From CAG-488 sp051881315 (GTDB taxonomy: Bacteria > Bacillota > Clostridia > Oscillospirales > Acutalibacteraceae): DNA of 64,000 nt. The notes under the pieces were generated by a model. That model had not been told where the DNA came from. It ran no database searches and saw only the letters and a list, made by a program, of their open reading frames with translations. The position numbers and the translations under genes were made by a program. The number at the start of each line of letters is the position of its first letter. The stretch's first letter is position 1. Positions 52,856 through 59,983 of this stretch are shown here, one piece after another. The stretch covers positions 40,604-104,603 of the forward strand of contig JBJEPQ010000019.1 of NCBI GenBank assembly GCA_051881315.1, written 5' to 3'.

Positions 52856-53359
52856 TCAGAGGGAACGTATTTTGCTCATTATAAGAACGCTTTCGTAAGT
52901 GCCGTTGGAGAAATGCTGATCTTTTAATTCTCCCTCAACGGTGAAGCCTGCGTTTTTGTAGCAGGAAATTGCCCTTTTGTTGGATTCAAAAACGTGCAGA
53001 TATATCTTGTGAAAATTCAGATGAGTGAAGCAGTAGTCAACAAGGGTTGAAACGGCGTCCGTTCCGATGCCGGGTATGCTTATGTCACCGAGACTGATGA
53101 ACAGCTCCGCATTGCTGTTGACATGATCGATGAATTTAAGTCCGATCGTGCCGATACATCTGTTGTCCCGATAAACTGCGAAAAGCTTTTTATCCTGAGC
53201 GAGTGTTACGTTCTGAATCCATTTTTCATGCTCGTATTCCGAAACAGGATAAAGCGTTCCCGTCAGATCACGCAGATCCTCTCTGTTCACCCATTCATAT
53301 ATTAAGGGGGCGTCTTCCTTTGCAATACCCCTGATTTCAACGTATTTTCCACTAATCAT
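52856..53359 (-). CDS. GNAT-family N-acetyltransferase
   Basis: A 167-aa RimJ/RimL-like acetyltransferase: VEIRGIAKEDAPLIYEWVN at the start, the acetyl-CoA loop region in GIGTDAVSTLVDYCFTHLN (variant of the QxxGxG/A motif) and LHVFESNKRAISCYKNAGF. It is one base after the DegT aminotransferase gene, so it most likely N-acetylates the amino sugar that enzyme makes, as PseH-type GNATs do. This is inference from context. Confidence 0.88.
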   Translation of the reverse strand: MISGKYVEIRGIAKEDAPLIYEWVNREDLRDLTGTLYPVSEYEHEKWIQNVTLAQDKKLFAVYRDNRCIGTIGLKFIDHVNSNAELFISLGDISIPGIGTDAVSTLVDYCFTHLNFHKIYLHVFESNKRAISCYKNAGFTVEGELKDQHFSNGTYESVLIMSKIRSL

Positions 53360-53360
53360 T

Positions 53361-54578
53361 TTAAATATAATCCCTCAATATTTCACTGTAATTTTCAATT
53401 ATGTAATCCACTTCTTCGTCAGTCAGACGGCTGAAAAGCGGCAGGGTAATCTCATTTGAATATAGCGCATAGGCGTTCGGATAATCCGCTATGTCAAAGC
53501 CGAGCTTGCGGTATCCCGTCATCATCGGCAGGGGCTTGTAGTGGACGTTTGTCGCAATGCCTCTTTCCGCCATTTTGATAATGATCTCACGGCGTTCTTC
53601 GTCGGTGATCGGTTCGCCGTTCTTGCGGAATACCCTTGTAATATACAGGTGTCCCGAGGACGTGTGCTCCTGAGTGTAGTGGGCGAGCGTGTGAATACCC
53701 AAAGGCTTTAATGCGGCGTCGTACCGCTCGATGATAGTCTTTCTTTTTTGAAGAAGCTCAGGGTAGCGGCGGAACTGAGCCAAGCCGATAGCCGCTTGAA
53801 TATCGGTCATATTGCATTTATACCACGGGCCGAGAATGTCGTATTCCCAGGCTCCGAGCTTAACCTTGTTGAGAGCGTCCTTTGACTGACCGTGCAGAGA
53901 GAGAAGCTGTGCTAACCTGTATATCTCCTCCGAGTCAATTCCGTCACGCTTTTTCCACGTCAATGCGCCGCCCTCTGCGGTTGTGAAGTTTTTAACTGCG
54001 TGGAACGAAAAGGAAGTGAAGTCTGCGACAGAGCCGATAGACTGACCTTTCCACAACGAGCCGAAAGCATGAGCGGCATCGGCGCATATGATTATTCTGC
54101 CGTAATTCGCCTGAAGCTCATTTGACGGCTTGAAAAGTCCCTTTTTCTTTTCAACTATCGAAAAGATACGGTCGTAGTCACAGGGAACGCCGCCGAGATC
54201 GACGGGAATAATAATCTTTGTGTTAGGTGTGATCGCCTTTTCGACGGCGTCATAGTCCATTTCAACCGAGTCGGGCTGGCTGTCAACAAAGACGAGCTTA
54301 GCTCCGAGGTGGCAGACGACCGAAGCGGTTGCCGTGTAGGTATAGGCAGGAACAATAACCTCGTCGCCCTCACCGATGCCGAGAATACGCAGAGCAGTCT
54401 CTGCGCTTGAGGTCTGGGACGATAAACAAACCGCCCTTTCGGTTTTACATAAAGAAGCAACCTGTTTTTCCAATTCTTTTGTCTTCGGTCCTGTTGTTAT
54501 CCAGCCGGATTCTATTGCAGATATAACTTCATCTATTTCGGCGTCGGTCATATCCGGTGGAGAAAAAGGTATTTTCAT
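53361..54578 (-). CDS. DegT/DnrJ/EryC1/StrS-family PLP aminotransferase
   Basis: A 405-aa sugar aminotransferase, installing an amino group on a keto-sugar nucleotide with glutamate as donor. Seen are the N-terminus PFSPPDMTDAEIDEV and GWITTGPKTKELE, TSSAETALRILGI, the ADAAHAFGS Asp ligand of PLP, and the internal-aldimine lysine in SFHAVKNFTTAEGG. ArnB/PglE/PseC are the closest functional types. No 4,6-dehydratase that would make its keto-sugar substrate is present in the window. AAAGGGG precedes the ATG. Confidence 0.92.
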   Translation of the reverse strand: MKIPFSPPDMTDAEIDEVISAIESGWITTGPKTKELEKQVASLCKTERAVCLSSQTSSAETALRILGIGEGDEVIVPAYTYTATASVVCHLGAKLVFVDSQPDSVEMDYDAVEKAITPNTKIIIPVDLGGVPCDYDRIFSIVEKKKGLFKPSNELQANYGRIIICADAAHAFGSLWKGQSIGSVADFTSFSFHAVKNFTTAEGGALTWKKRDGIDSEEIYRLAQLLSLHGQSKDALNKVKLGAWEYDILGPWYKCNMTDIQAAIGLAQFRRYPELLQKRKTIIERYDAALKPLGIHTLAHYTQEHTSSGHLYITRVFRKNGEPITDEERREIIIKMAERGIATNVHYKPLPMMTGYRKLGFDIADYPNAYALYSNEITLPLFSRLTDEEVDYIIENYSEILRDYI

Positions 54579-54605
54579 ATAAACATCCCCTTTGCTGAGA
54601 AAATC

Positions 54606-55811
54606 CTATTTTCTTTTTAATCCGTAATTTTTTATCAGATTAATTCTTGCATTACCTTTTTTTATTGCATCCCTTTCAAGCTCCGGCTCTCTTTTTGTTT
54701 TAACGTATCTTGCGATTCTTTTGCAGTAGAGCGACGGCAGCTTCCACGGCTTGTCGTACAGCTCGGGATACATCGAAGACATCAGTGAATAGGAGGGGAA
54801 GACGGAACGCATCAGCGCAAATCGGCTTCCTCCGGTCTTTGAAAAAATGAAGGTGCTTGCATAGGTAATTTTTCTGTCGTCGAATCCGAAGGTCCCTCCA
54901 TCCAACAGATCGGCGCAGAGAGCTTCACGGCTGAGAGCAGAAAAGGAGGTTTCCTCTTCGCCGCCCAAAAGCTTCATCAAGGCAACGGTATCGGCATAGA
55001 ACGAACCGTCTATAAACTCGGTGAGCTTTTTTTCAACCATGGGAAAGTCGATGCTTTCCTTATATTTATTTCCGAACACGGCGAGATCCGCAATATGGCG
55101 GATTCCTGCGCCGGTGGTCATAAAATGCTTGAGATAGTGAAAAAGTAAAAACAGATAGTGATCCGTAGGATCAAGGGTGAAGAACTCAACTCCGTCAAAG
55201 CTGACGCTGTAAGGCGACTTCAGAGCTTCATCAAATGTGCGGTTCATCGCTTTTCGGAAAGTATTTTGATTCCCGAAAAGGCTGAGATGAACTTCCAGCC
55301 TCAGAGCCGAGCGGTCGCTTTTGTATGCGACGGTGTGAACGTTCTGTAAAAATCTTTCGGAAAACTCATTTTCCGTTTCCGCCTTGAATCCGTTTTCCTC
55401 AAGGATACGGTGACAGATCGGAAAATCCGCCTGAGAGACATAGAAATCTTCGTCACCCGAAATACGGTGGTTTTCAAGCTTTCCGTAGGCCTTGCGGCAG
55501 ATCAGTCCTTTCAAAACGATCGGTCTGAGTCCCGCCGAAAGCAGCTTTGAATATATTGAACAAAACTCTGCGGTGTTCTGCGTCTGAGTGACGACAGCCT
55601 TTGTCGAGGTGTCGATCAGGCGAGCCTTAACGGAAAGGGGAGCGGCGGCAAATTCGGGATATTTAACAGCTCCCTCCAAAAAGACAGGAGCGATATCCTG
55701 CTGAAAAGCAAGCTCGGAAAGCACTTTGAAATCGGCTTCTTCAAGCTCCGCAGTCTTTTCCGTCAGGGCGGTATTCAGAATTTTGATAAAATTTTCGTAT
55801 TGATTATTCAT
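54606..55811 (-). CDS. NTP_transf_5-type nucleotidyltransferase of the peptide-modification cassette
   Basis: A 401-aa protein of the uncharacterised nucleotidyltransferase family. It has LRPIVLKGLICRKAYG followed by HRISGDEDFYVSQAD, the GDxD metal site of the pol-beta superfamily, then RLEVHLSLFGN with a third acidic residue. Relatives occur in some lasso-peptide loci and in exosortase-associated polysaccharide loci, always without a settled reaction. The ATG at 55811 overlaps the ABC exporter end by eight bases. It is the last gene of the cassette; the glycan genes follow after 27 bases. Confidence 0.8.
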   Translation of the reverse strand: MNNQYENFIKILNTALTEKTAELEEADFKVLSELAFQQDIAPVFLEGAVKYPEFAAAPLSVKARLIDTSTKAVVTQTQNTAEFCSIYSKLLSAGLRPIVLKGLICRKAYGKLENHRISGDEDFYVSQADFPICHRILEENGFKAETENEFSERFLQNVHTVAYKSDRSALRLEVHLSLFGNQNTFRKAMNRTFDEALKSPYSVSFDGVEFFTLDPTDHYLFLLFHYLKHFMTTGAGIRHIADLAVFGNKYKESIDFPMVEKKLTEFIDGSFYADTVALMKLLGGEEETSFSALSREALCADLLDGGTFGFDDRKITYASTFIFSKTGGSRFALMRSVFPSYSLMSSMYPELYDKPWKLPSLYCKRIARYVKTKREPELERDAIKKGNARINLIKNYGLKRK

Positions 55812-57552
55812 TTGGCAAGTCTTTTTTGTCCAGCAGTTCAATTCCGTTTTCCGAGACTGAGTAGATCACGTCGGAAAGGTTGAAAACGCTGGGCTTGTGT
55901 GAGGTTAAAATAATCATTCTGTTCCGATTGTTTCGGAGAATATTTGAAAGAACTTCTTTCTCGGTTGCGACGTCAAGTGCGCTTGTAGCCTCGTCCAGAA
56001 GAAGTATCGGTGTGTCCGCAAGCAGTGCTCTTGCAATGGAAAGACGCTGATTCTGACCATCGGAGAAGCATTGACCTCTCTCGGTAACGGTGGTATTCAT
56101 AGCGTCGGGAAGCTTGCTGACAAACTCCCATGCGCAAGCGTCACGAAGCACCTTTTCAAGCTCCTCGTCGGTTGCATCCTGCTTTACAAGGCGGAGATTT
56201 TCGGCGATCGTGCCTGAAAAAATCGTGTTGTTCTGCGGAACATAGCTGAAAAGCTCTCTGGTTGAGGCGCTGAGAGCGATCTGCTCTCCGCTTTCATTGC
56301 TGACGGTGATCTTTCCGTCTTTAGGTTTAATAAGTCCGAGCAGAAGACGCAGGGTAGAGGTCTTGCCTTTTCCCGAAGCACCGATGAGTGCCGTAATCTT
56401 TCCGCTCTGAGCCTCCATACAGGAGTTTTTATATACATAAGCCTTGTCGTTATAGGCGCAGGTGATATTGTCAAGTTTAAGAGTGAGCTTTTGATCTTTG
56501 CTGTTTTTGATAAATTCCTTCTCCTGAGGTGTAAGCTCGGTTTCTTCCTTAGGCAGTTCAAGAATGTCGAGCACCCTGCCTGCGCTTATTCCCGCACGGA
56601 TGAAGGAGGGGACAAGCGAAACGACCGAGCTGAAGGAGCCGGTGAGCGAGGCCGCCATTGACATAAACAGCGAAAGAGTGCCGAATGTAATACTGCCGCT
56701 CCAAAGTCGGTAGAGCGCAAAGCCGTAGCAGGAATAGGTTACGAGCTGTCCCATAAGGCTCATCACAATCATCATCTGATTTTGATAGCGGTTCTGTTCC
56801 ATAGCTACGCCGAAGCCCTTTTTCTGAAACTCCTTAAATCGCCGTGAAAAGACCTCGACAAGACCGAATGATTTGATGGTCTGAAGATTCTGGTAGCTTT
56901 CCTCTTCGATGGCAAGGCGTTCGCCGGCAAGCTCACGGTTTTTTTTCTGGAATTCCGTTGCTTTACCGAGGCGGAATTTAGCCGTCAGAACGGTGACGGG
57001 TGCACCGGCAAGGGCGATCAGAGCCATAAGAGGATCATAGTGAAGAATAATGAAAAATGCTCCGATGAAGTTGACAAGAGCGGTGACGGCGTTCGGAATA
57101 TAGCTGAGCACCATATTGGAAACGATGCCGACATCCGTACCTGTTCTTGTCATTATGTCGGCGGAATGGAAAGCCGAGATCGCAGTCCACTCCGTGTTCA
57201 TAAGCCGGTCGTAAACGTCGTTTTTTATCCGTATACCGACATTCAGCTTGATTTGAAGCGAGAGACGGTTTGTTAAAGCAGTTATGAAAATCTTCGCCAC
57301 GGCAGTTCCGATATAAACCGCCGCTACGGGAGCGATTGCCATTGAGATCTGTCCTGTTACGGAGTCGATGAGGTCCTTCAATACCCATGAGGAGAAAAGC
57401 CCCATTGCCGTTGAAAGCAGTCCGATACAGGAGAAAGCTATTACCTGACCTTTGTATTTCAGAATATAGCTGAAGATCCAGCTCCAGGAATGGAGAATGT
57501 TCTTTATTTCTTTGTGATTGAGATATTTTTTGATCTTATCAATGGTTTTCAA
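55804..57552 (-). CDS. ABC exporter (fused) of the peptide-modification cassette
   Basis: A 582-aa half-transporter. About six membrane segments fill residues 30-330. The ATPase has Walker A GASGKGKTS, signature FSDGQNQRLSI (LSGGQ altered to FSDGQ), Walker B ILLLDEATSALD and switch His in LTSHKPS. There is no N-terminal C39 peptidase domain, so it would not cleave a leader itself. Homologues export peptides or lipids; a peptide cargo is suggested by the radical SAM/PqqD/kinase neighbours. It overlaps the kinase gene by four bases (ATGA). Confidence 0.87.
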   Translation of the reverse strand: MKTIDKIKKYLNHKEIKNILHSWSWIFSYILKYKGQVIAFSCIGLLSTAMGLFSSWVLKDLIDSVTGQISMAIAPVAAVYIGTAVAKIFITALTNRLSLQIKLNVGIRIKNDVYDRLMNTEWTAISAFHSADIMTRTGTDVGIVSNMVLSYIPNAVTALVNFIGAFFIILHYDPLMALIALAGAPVTVLTAKFRLGKATEFQKKNRELAGERLAIEEESYQNLQTIKSFGLVEVFSRRFKEFQKKGFGVAMEQNRYQNQMMIVMSLMGQLVTYSCYGFALYRLWSGSITFGTLSLFMSMAASLTGSFSSVVSLVPSFIRAGISAGRVLDILELPKEETELTPQEKEFIKNSKDQKLTLKLDNITCAYNDKAYVYKNSCMEAQSGKITALIGASGKGKTSTLRLLLGLIKPKDGKITVSNESGEQIALSASTRELFSYVPQNNTIFSGTIAENLRLVKQDATDEELEKVLRDACAWEFVSKLPDAMNTTVTERGQCFSDGQNQRLSIARALLADTPILLLDEATSALDVATEKEVLSNILRNNRNRMIILTSHKPSVFNLSDVIYSVSENGIELLDKKDLPNE

Positions 57553-58337
57553 AGCAATTTTCCTAACTCTTTTTCAGCGGTTTCAACCGCACAAATATCC
57601 TTTGTACATTCGAGCCGATAGACGGGAACGGCGTTCAGCAGGCTGTCAAGCGTACCGATGCCGAGACATTTACAGCCGTCGAACCAGTCGGGCAGCATAA
57701 CCTCGGGAAGAATGTTTCGGAGCATTTCAAGTCCCGATATTTTGCAGATTTTACATTCATCGGACTGTGAGAGGCTTACTATCGCCGCAAGCGGCAGCTT
57801 CCTGTTAAGGCAGTATTCGGAGGATCCGTGCCACGGGGAGCCGTAGGCATAGAAAACGCCGTCGCTGTCTTTGTGGATAAAGGTCATATCGCCGTTGACG
57901 ATATCTGCGCTGCGGTGTTCTTCCCAGAGCTGTGCCTGAGTGGTTTTACCGATTCCCGACGGACCGGTGAAAACAACCGCCCTGCCGTTAATCTCGATCA
58001 GACTGCCGTGCATAACAAGGGTGTCCCTGCGTATCAGATTGCCGTAAAGGGCTATCATGGCGCAGCCGTACACACCTGAACGGTCGGTTGTATCGCAGAT
58101 TATTTTACCCTCGGTGAAGTCACGGCTCATAAAGAGCAGACTTTCGGATGAGCGGAAGACGCTCCCACCCTTATAAACGGGCAGCTTCTCAACGGCATAG
58201 AGATCGGGTGACGGTGCTACGCAGGTTATACTTGCGATCGGCTCTCCGTCCGACTCTTTTGCGGCAAATTTTTTCCAGTAATAATCCTCATAGTCCAGCC
58301 GAAAGGGAAAGACGATGTTGTAGATGCTCCCGTCCAT
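57549..58337 (-). CDS. HprK-like P-loop kinase of the peptide-modification cassette
   Basis: A 262-aa protein related to the C-terminal kinase domain of HPr kinase. The Walker A motif FTGPSGIGKTTQAQLW lies around residues 116-131. NGDMTFI follows, where HprK has its second conserved motif. The segment YGSPWHGSSEYCLN is typical of the small peptide-associated HprK homologues. It lacks the N-terminal HprK domain. Relatives in paeninodin-type lasso loci phosphorylate the precursor's C-terminal serine; the small protein just upstream here also ends in Ser. The ATG at 58337 overlaps that gene's stop by one base (TAATG). Confidence 0.83.
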   Translation of the reverse strand: MDGSIYNIVFPFRLDYEDYYWKKFAAKESDGEPIASITCVAPSPDLYAVEKLPVYKGGSVFRSSESLLFMSRDFTEGKIICDTTDRSGVYGCAMIALYGNLIRRDTLVMHGSLIEINGRAVVFTGPSGIGKTTQAQLWEEHRSADIVNGDMTFIHKDSDGVFYAYGSPWHGSSEYCLNRKLPLAAIVSLSQSDECKICKISGLEMLRNILPEVMLPDWFDGCKCLGIGTLDSLLNAVPVYRLECTKDICAVETAEKELGKLL

Positions 58338-58636
58338 TATGAGCAACCGATCATATTGATATAGCTTCCGCCGTAATACTGAAGGTAGGGTATGATTTTT
58401 GCCTCGACTTCCTCGTGAGTTGCGCCCTGAACATTCATTGTTTTAACAGTTCCGGACATAAAGTCGTAATACGGAAGATCCCAGCCCTGACCGGTGACTC
58501 CGGTGCTGAGATTCCAGCTTGCGGAAGATGTTCCTGATGCGGTGGACGACTTATCGGGATCGTCGCTTCCGACAGTCGTGTATCCGCTTGAACCGAGCAT
58601 TACGTCATATGCTTCTACGGTTACGTATTCATCCAT
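58337..58636 (-). CDS. Unrecognised 99-aa protein; candidate modified-peptide precursor
   Basis: I recognise no family. The start is set at the ATG at 58636, one base after the radical SAM stop and eight bases after GGAGGAAAA; an extended frame to 58675 lies inside the radical SAM gene. Layout: N-terminal VTVEAYDVMLGSSGYTTVG, a Ser/Thr/Gly-rich low-complexity middle (residues ~28-48), an aromatic patch GWDLPYYDF, a charged helix-like part HEEVEAKIIPYLQ, and a C-terminus YYGGSYINMIGCS with a single Cys next to the final Ser. No membrane segment or signal peptide is present. Lying between radical SAM and kinase genes, it is the best precursor candidate; a small accessory protein is the alternative. 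Confidence 0.7.
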   Translation of the reverse strand: MDEYVTVEAYDVMLGSSGYTTVGSDDPDKSSTASGTSSASWNLSTGVTGQGWDLPYYDFMSGTVKTMNVQGATHEEVEAKIIPYLQYYGGSYINMIGCS

Positions 58637-58637
58637 G

Positions 58638-59675
58638 CTATTTTCCTCCAATCGTTTTATTAAAGATTGCGTCAATAAAATGACAGTAATCCTTGCTGAC
58701 CTTGTTTACTGTGCCGCTCTCTGTTGCAAGGGTTGCGGCACATCGGGGACAAGCTCTGAACCATTTGCAGTCTTTACATTCCTGCGGCCATTCAAGCTCC
58801 TCTTCAAAGGCGACGAGGCGTTTCCATGCCTCGGAAAAGCCGAGAGAAGCGGCGTTGAGTTCAGGCTCTCTCAAAAATGAACAAAAGCTCATAGAACCGT
58901 CCCACTTTATCCAAAAGCCCGTTTTATATTCTCTGCATTTTTCACAGGGCTTTGAAGCAAATTTATTGTTTTCGGTCAATTTGCCGATGTTTTCACACAG
59001 CTCAGCCTCGGAAATACGAAGCTTTTCAACCGATTTTTCTGCACCTCGGATTGATTTCCTGAGCGTGGCGGACGCAGTCCACGGAATATTCTCGTCACGC
59101 ATCAGCTTTTCAATCTCCGGCAGGCTGTCGGAATTGTCCTTTGTAACCGTTGTTACGGCAACAAGCGGGATTCCGATCGCTTTGATTTTTTTGATATTTT
59201 CAACTACTTTTGTGAAGCCGTCGTGAACTCCGCATACCTTGCGGTAGGTTTCGTCGTCGGCTCCGTAGATAGTGAACTTAATTACTTTAGGCGGATATTT
59301 TTCAAGAAGCTCAAAACATTCCTCGCTGAAATGATAGAGGTTGCTTTGCAGGGTGATGATGAACCCCATTCGGCTGAGCTCCGTATAGATACGGCAAAAA
59401 TCGGGGTGCATAGTCGGTTCGCCGCCCGTGATACACAGGAAGAGCGAGCCTGACTGCGAAGCCTGTCTGCCTAAAGAGATCCATTGCTCTGCCGTAAGCT
59501 CAGTGCCGTGCTTTCCGATCTCCGAATTTTTGAGATGAACATAGCACATACCGCAGTTGAAATTGCATCTCGGCGTCAGCTCGAAAGATGCAAAAATCGG
59601 AATTGCTTTCTCTTTCGCCTGCATCATCATTTCATAAGGTGCGGCCGCAATGGGTAATTTCATACCGCCGTTCAT
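58638..59675 (-). CDS. Radical SAM/SPASM peptide-modifying enzyme
   Basis: A 345-aa radical SAM protein. The cluster motif CNFNCGMC has cysteines 37, 41 and 44. The SAM-binding ITGGEPTMHPD follows. The C-terminus has a SPASM pattern: C-x12-G-x4-C (from CREYK to FCSF), CKDC, C-x5-C, CPRC and a last YC, enough for two extra [4Fe-4S] clusters. SPASM enzymes paired with PqqD act on ribosomal peptides, making thioethers, C-C links or epimers. The type of chemistry here is unknown. It overlaps the PqqD-like gene by four bases. The ribosome site GAGGAG is close to the ATG, and the ATG at 59663 is an alternative. Confidence 0.88.
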   Translation of the reverse strand: MNGGMKLPIAAAPYEMMMQAKEKAIPIFASFELTPRCNFNCGMCYVHLKNSEIGKHGTELTAEQWISLGRQASQSGSLFLCITGGEPTMHPDFCRIYTELSRMGFIITLQSNLYHFSEECFELLEKYPPKVIKFTIYGADDETYRKVCGVHDGFTKVVENIKKIKAIGIPLVAVTTVTKDNSDSLPEIEKLMRDENIPWTASATLRKSIRGAEKSVEKLRISEAELCENIGKLTENNKFASKPCEKCREYKTGFWIKWDGSMSFCSFLREPELNAASLGFSEAWKRLVAFEEELEWPQECKDCKWFRACPRCAATLATESGTVNKVSKDYCHFIDAIFNKTIGGK

Positions 59676-59956
59676 TGCTCCTCACTCATGTCCATAATAT
59701 TGTTCTTTGCCAGAATTTGCAGGAAAGCTATGATGTCCTCCTGAGCTTTTTCCCTGGTGACATTCTTGTATTTTGCAAGAATAAGATCAACAAGCCCGTC
59801 CAGAGTAAACTCCTTGCCCTCCATATACTGCCAAAGATATGCGGCGGAGGAGGAGATATATACCATTGACTGTACGTCCCTGACGCGCTCCATCACGGGA
59901 ACGATAACGTATTGTCCCGCTATTTCACGAAGAACAAGCTGATCCTTAACCTTCAC
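59672..59956 (-). CDS. PqqD-like peptide-binding chaperone
   Basis: A 94-aa PqqD-family protein, the RiPP recognition element that binds precursor leader peptides and presents them to the modifying enzyme. Typical pieces are QLVLREIAGQYVIVPV, SSSAAYLWQYMEGKEFTLDGLVDLILAKY (parts: SSAAYLWQYMEG, LVDLILAKY) and the helical end. The start is a GTG at 59956 with AAGGAGG seven bases upstream. It opens the modification cassette, 27 bases after the BY-kinase gene, so it is probably on the same transcript. Confidence 0.88.
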   Translation of the reverse strand: MKVKDQLVLREIAGQYVIVPVMERVRDVQSMVYISSSAAYLWQYMEGKEFTLDGLVDLILAKYKNVTREKAQEDIIAFLQILAKNNIMDMSEEQ

Positions 59957-59983
59957 ACTCCATACCTCCTTGAATTATTGATT

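Noticed and set aside
58637..58675. Longer start for the 99-aa protein
   Set aside because: It lies within the radical SAM coding end; the ATG at 58636 has a strong ribosome site.
54606..59956. Lasso-peptide cluster
   Set aside because: Kinase, nucleotidyltransferase, PqqD-like protein and exporter fit, but no asparagine-synthetase-like cyclase or transglutaminase-like protease is present.
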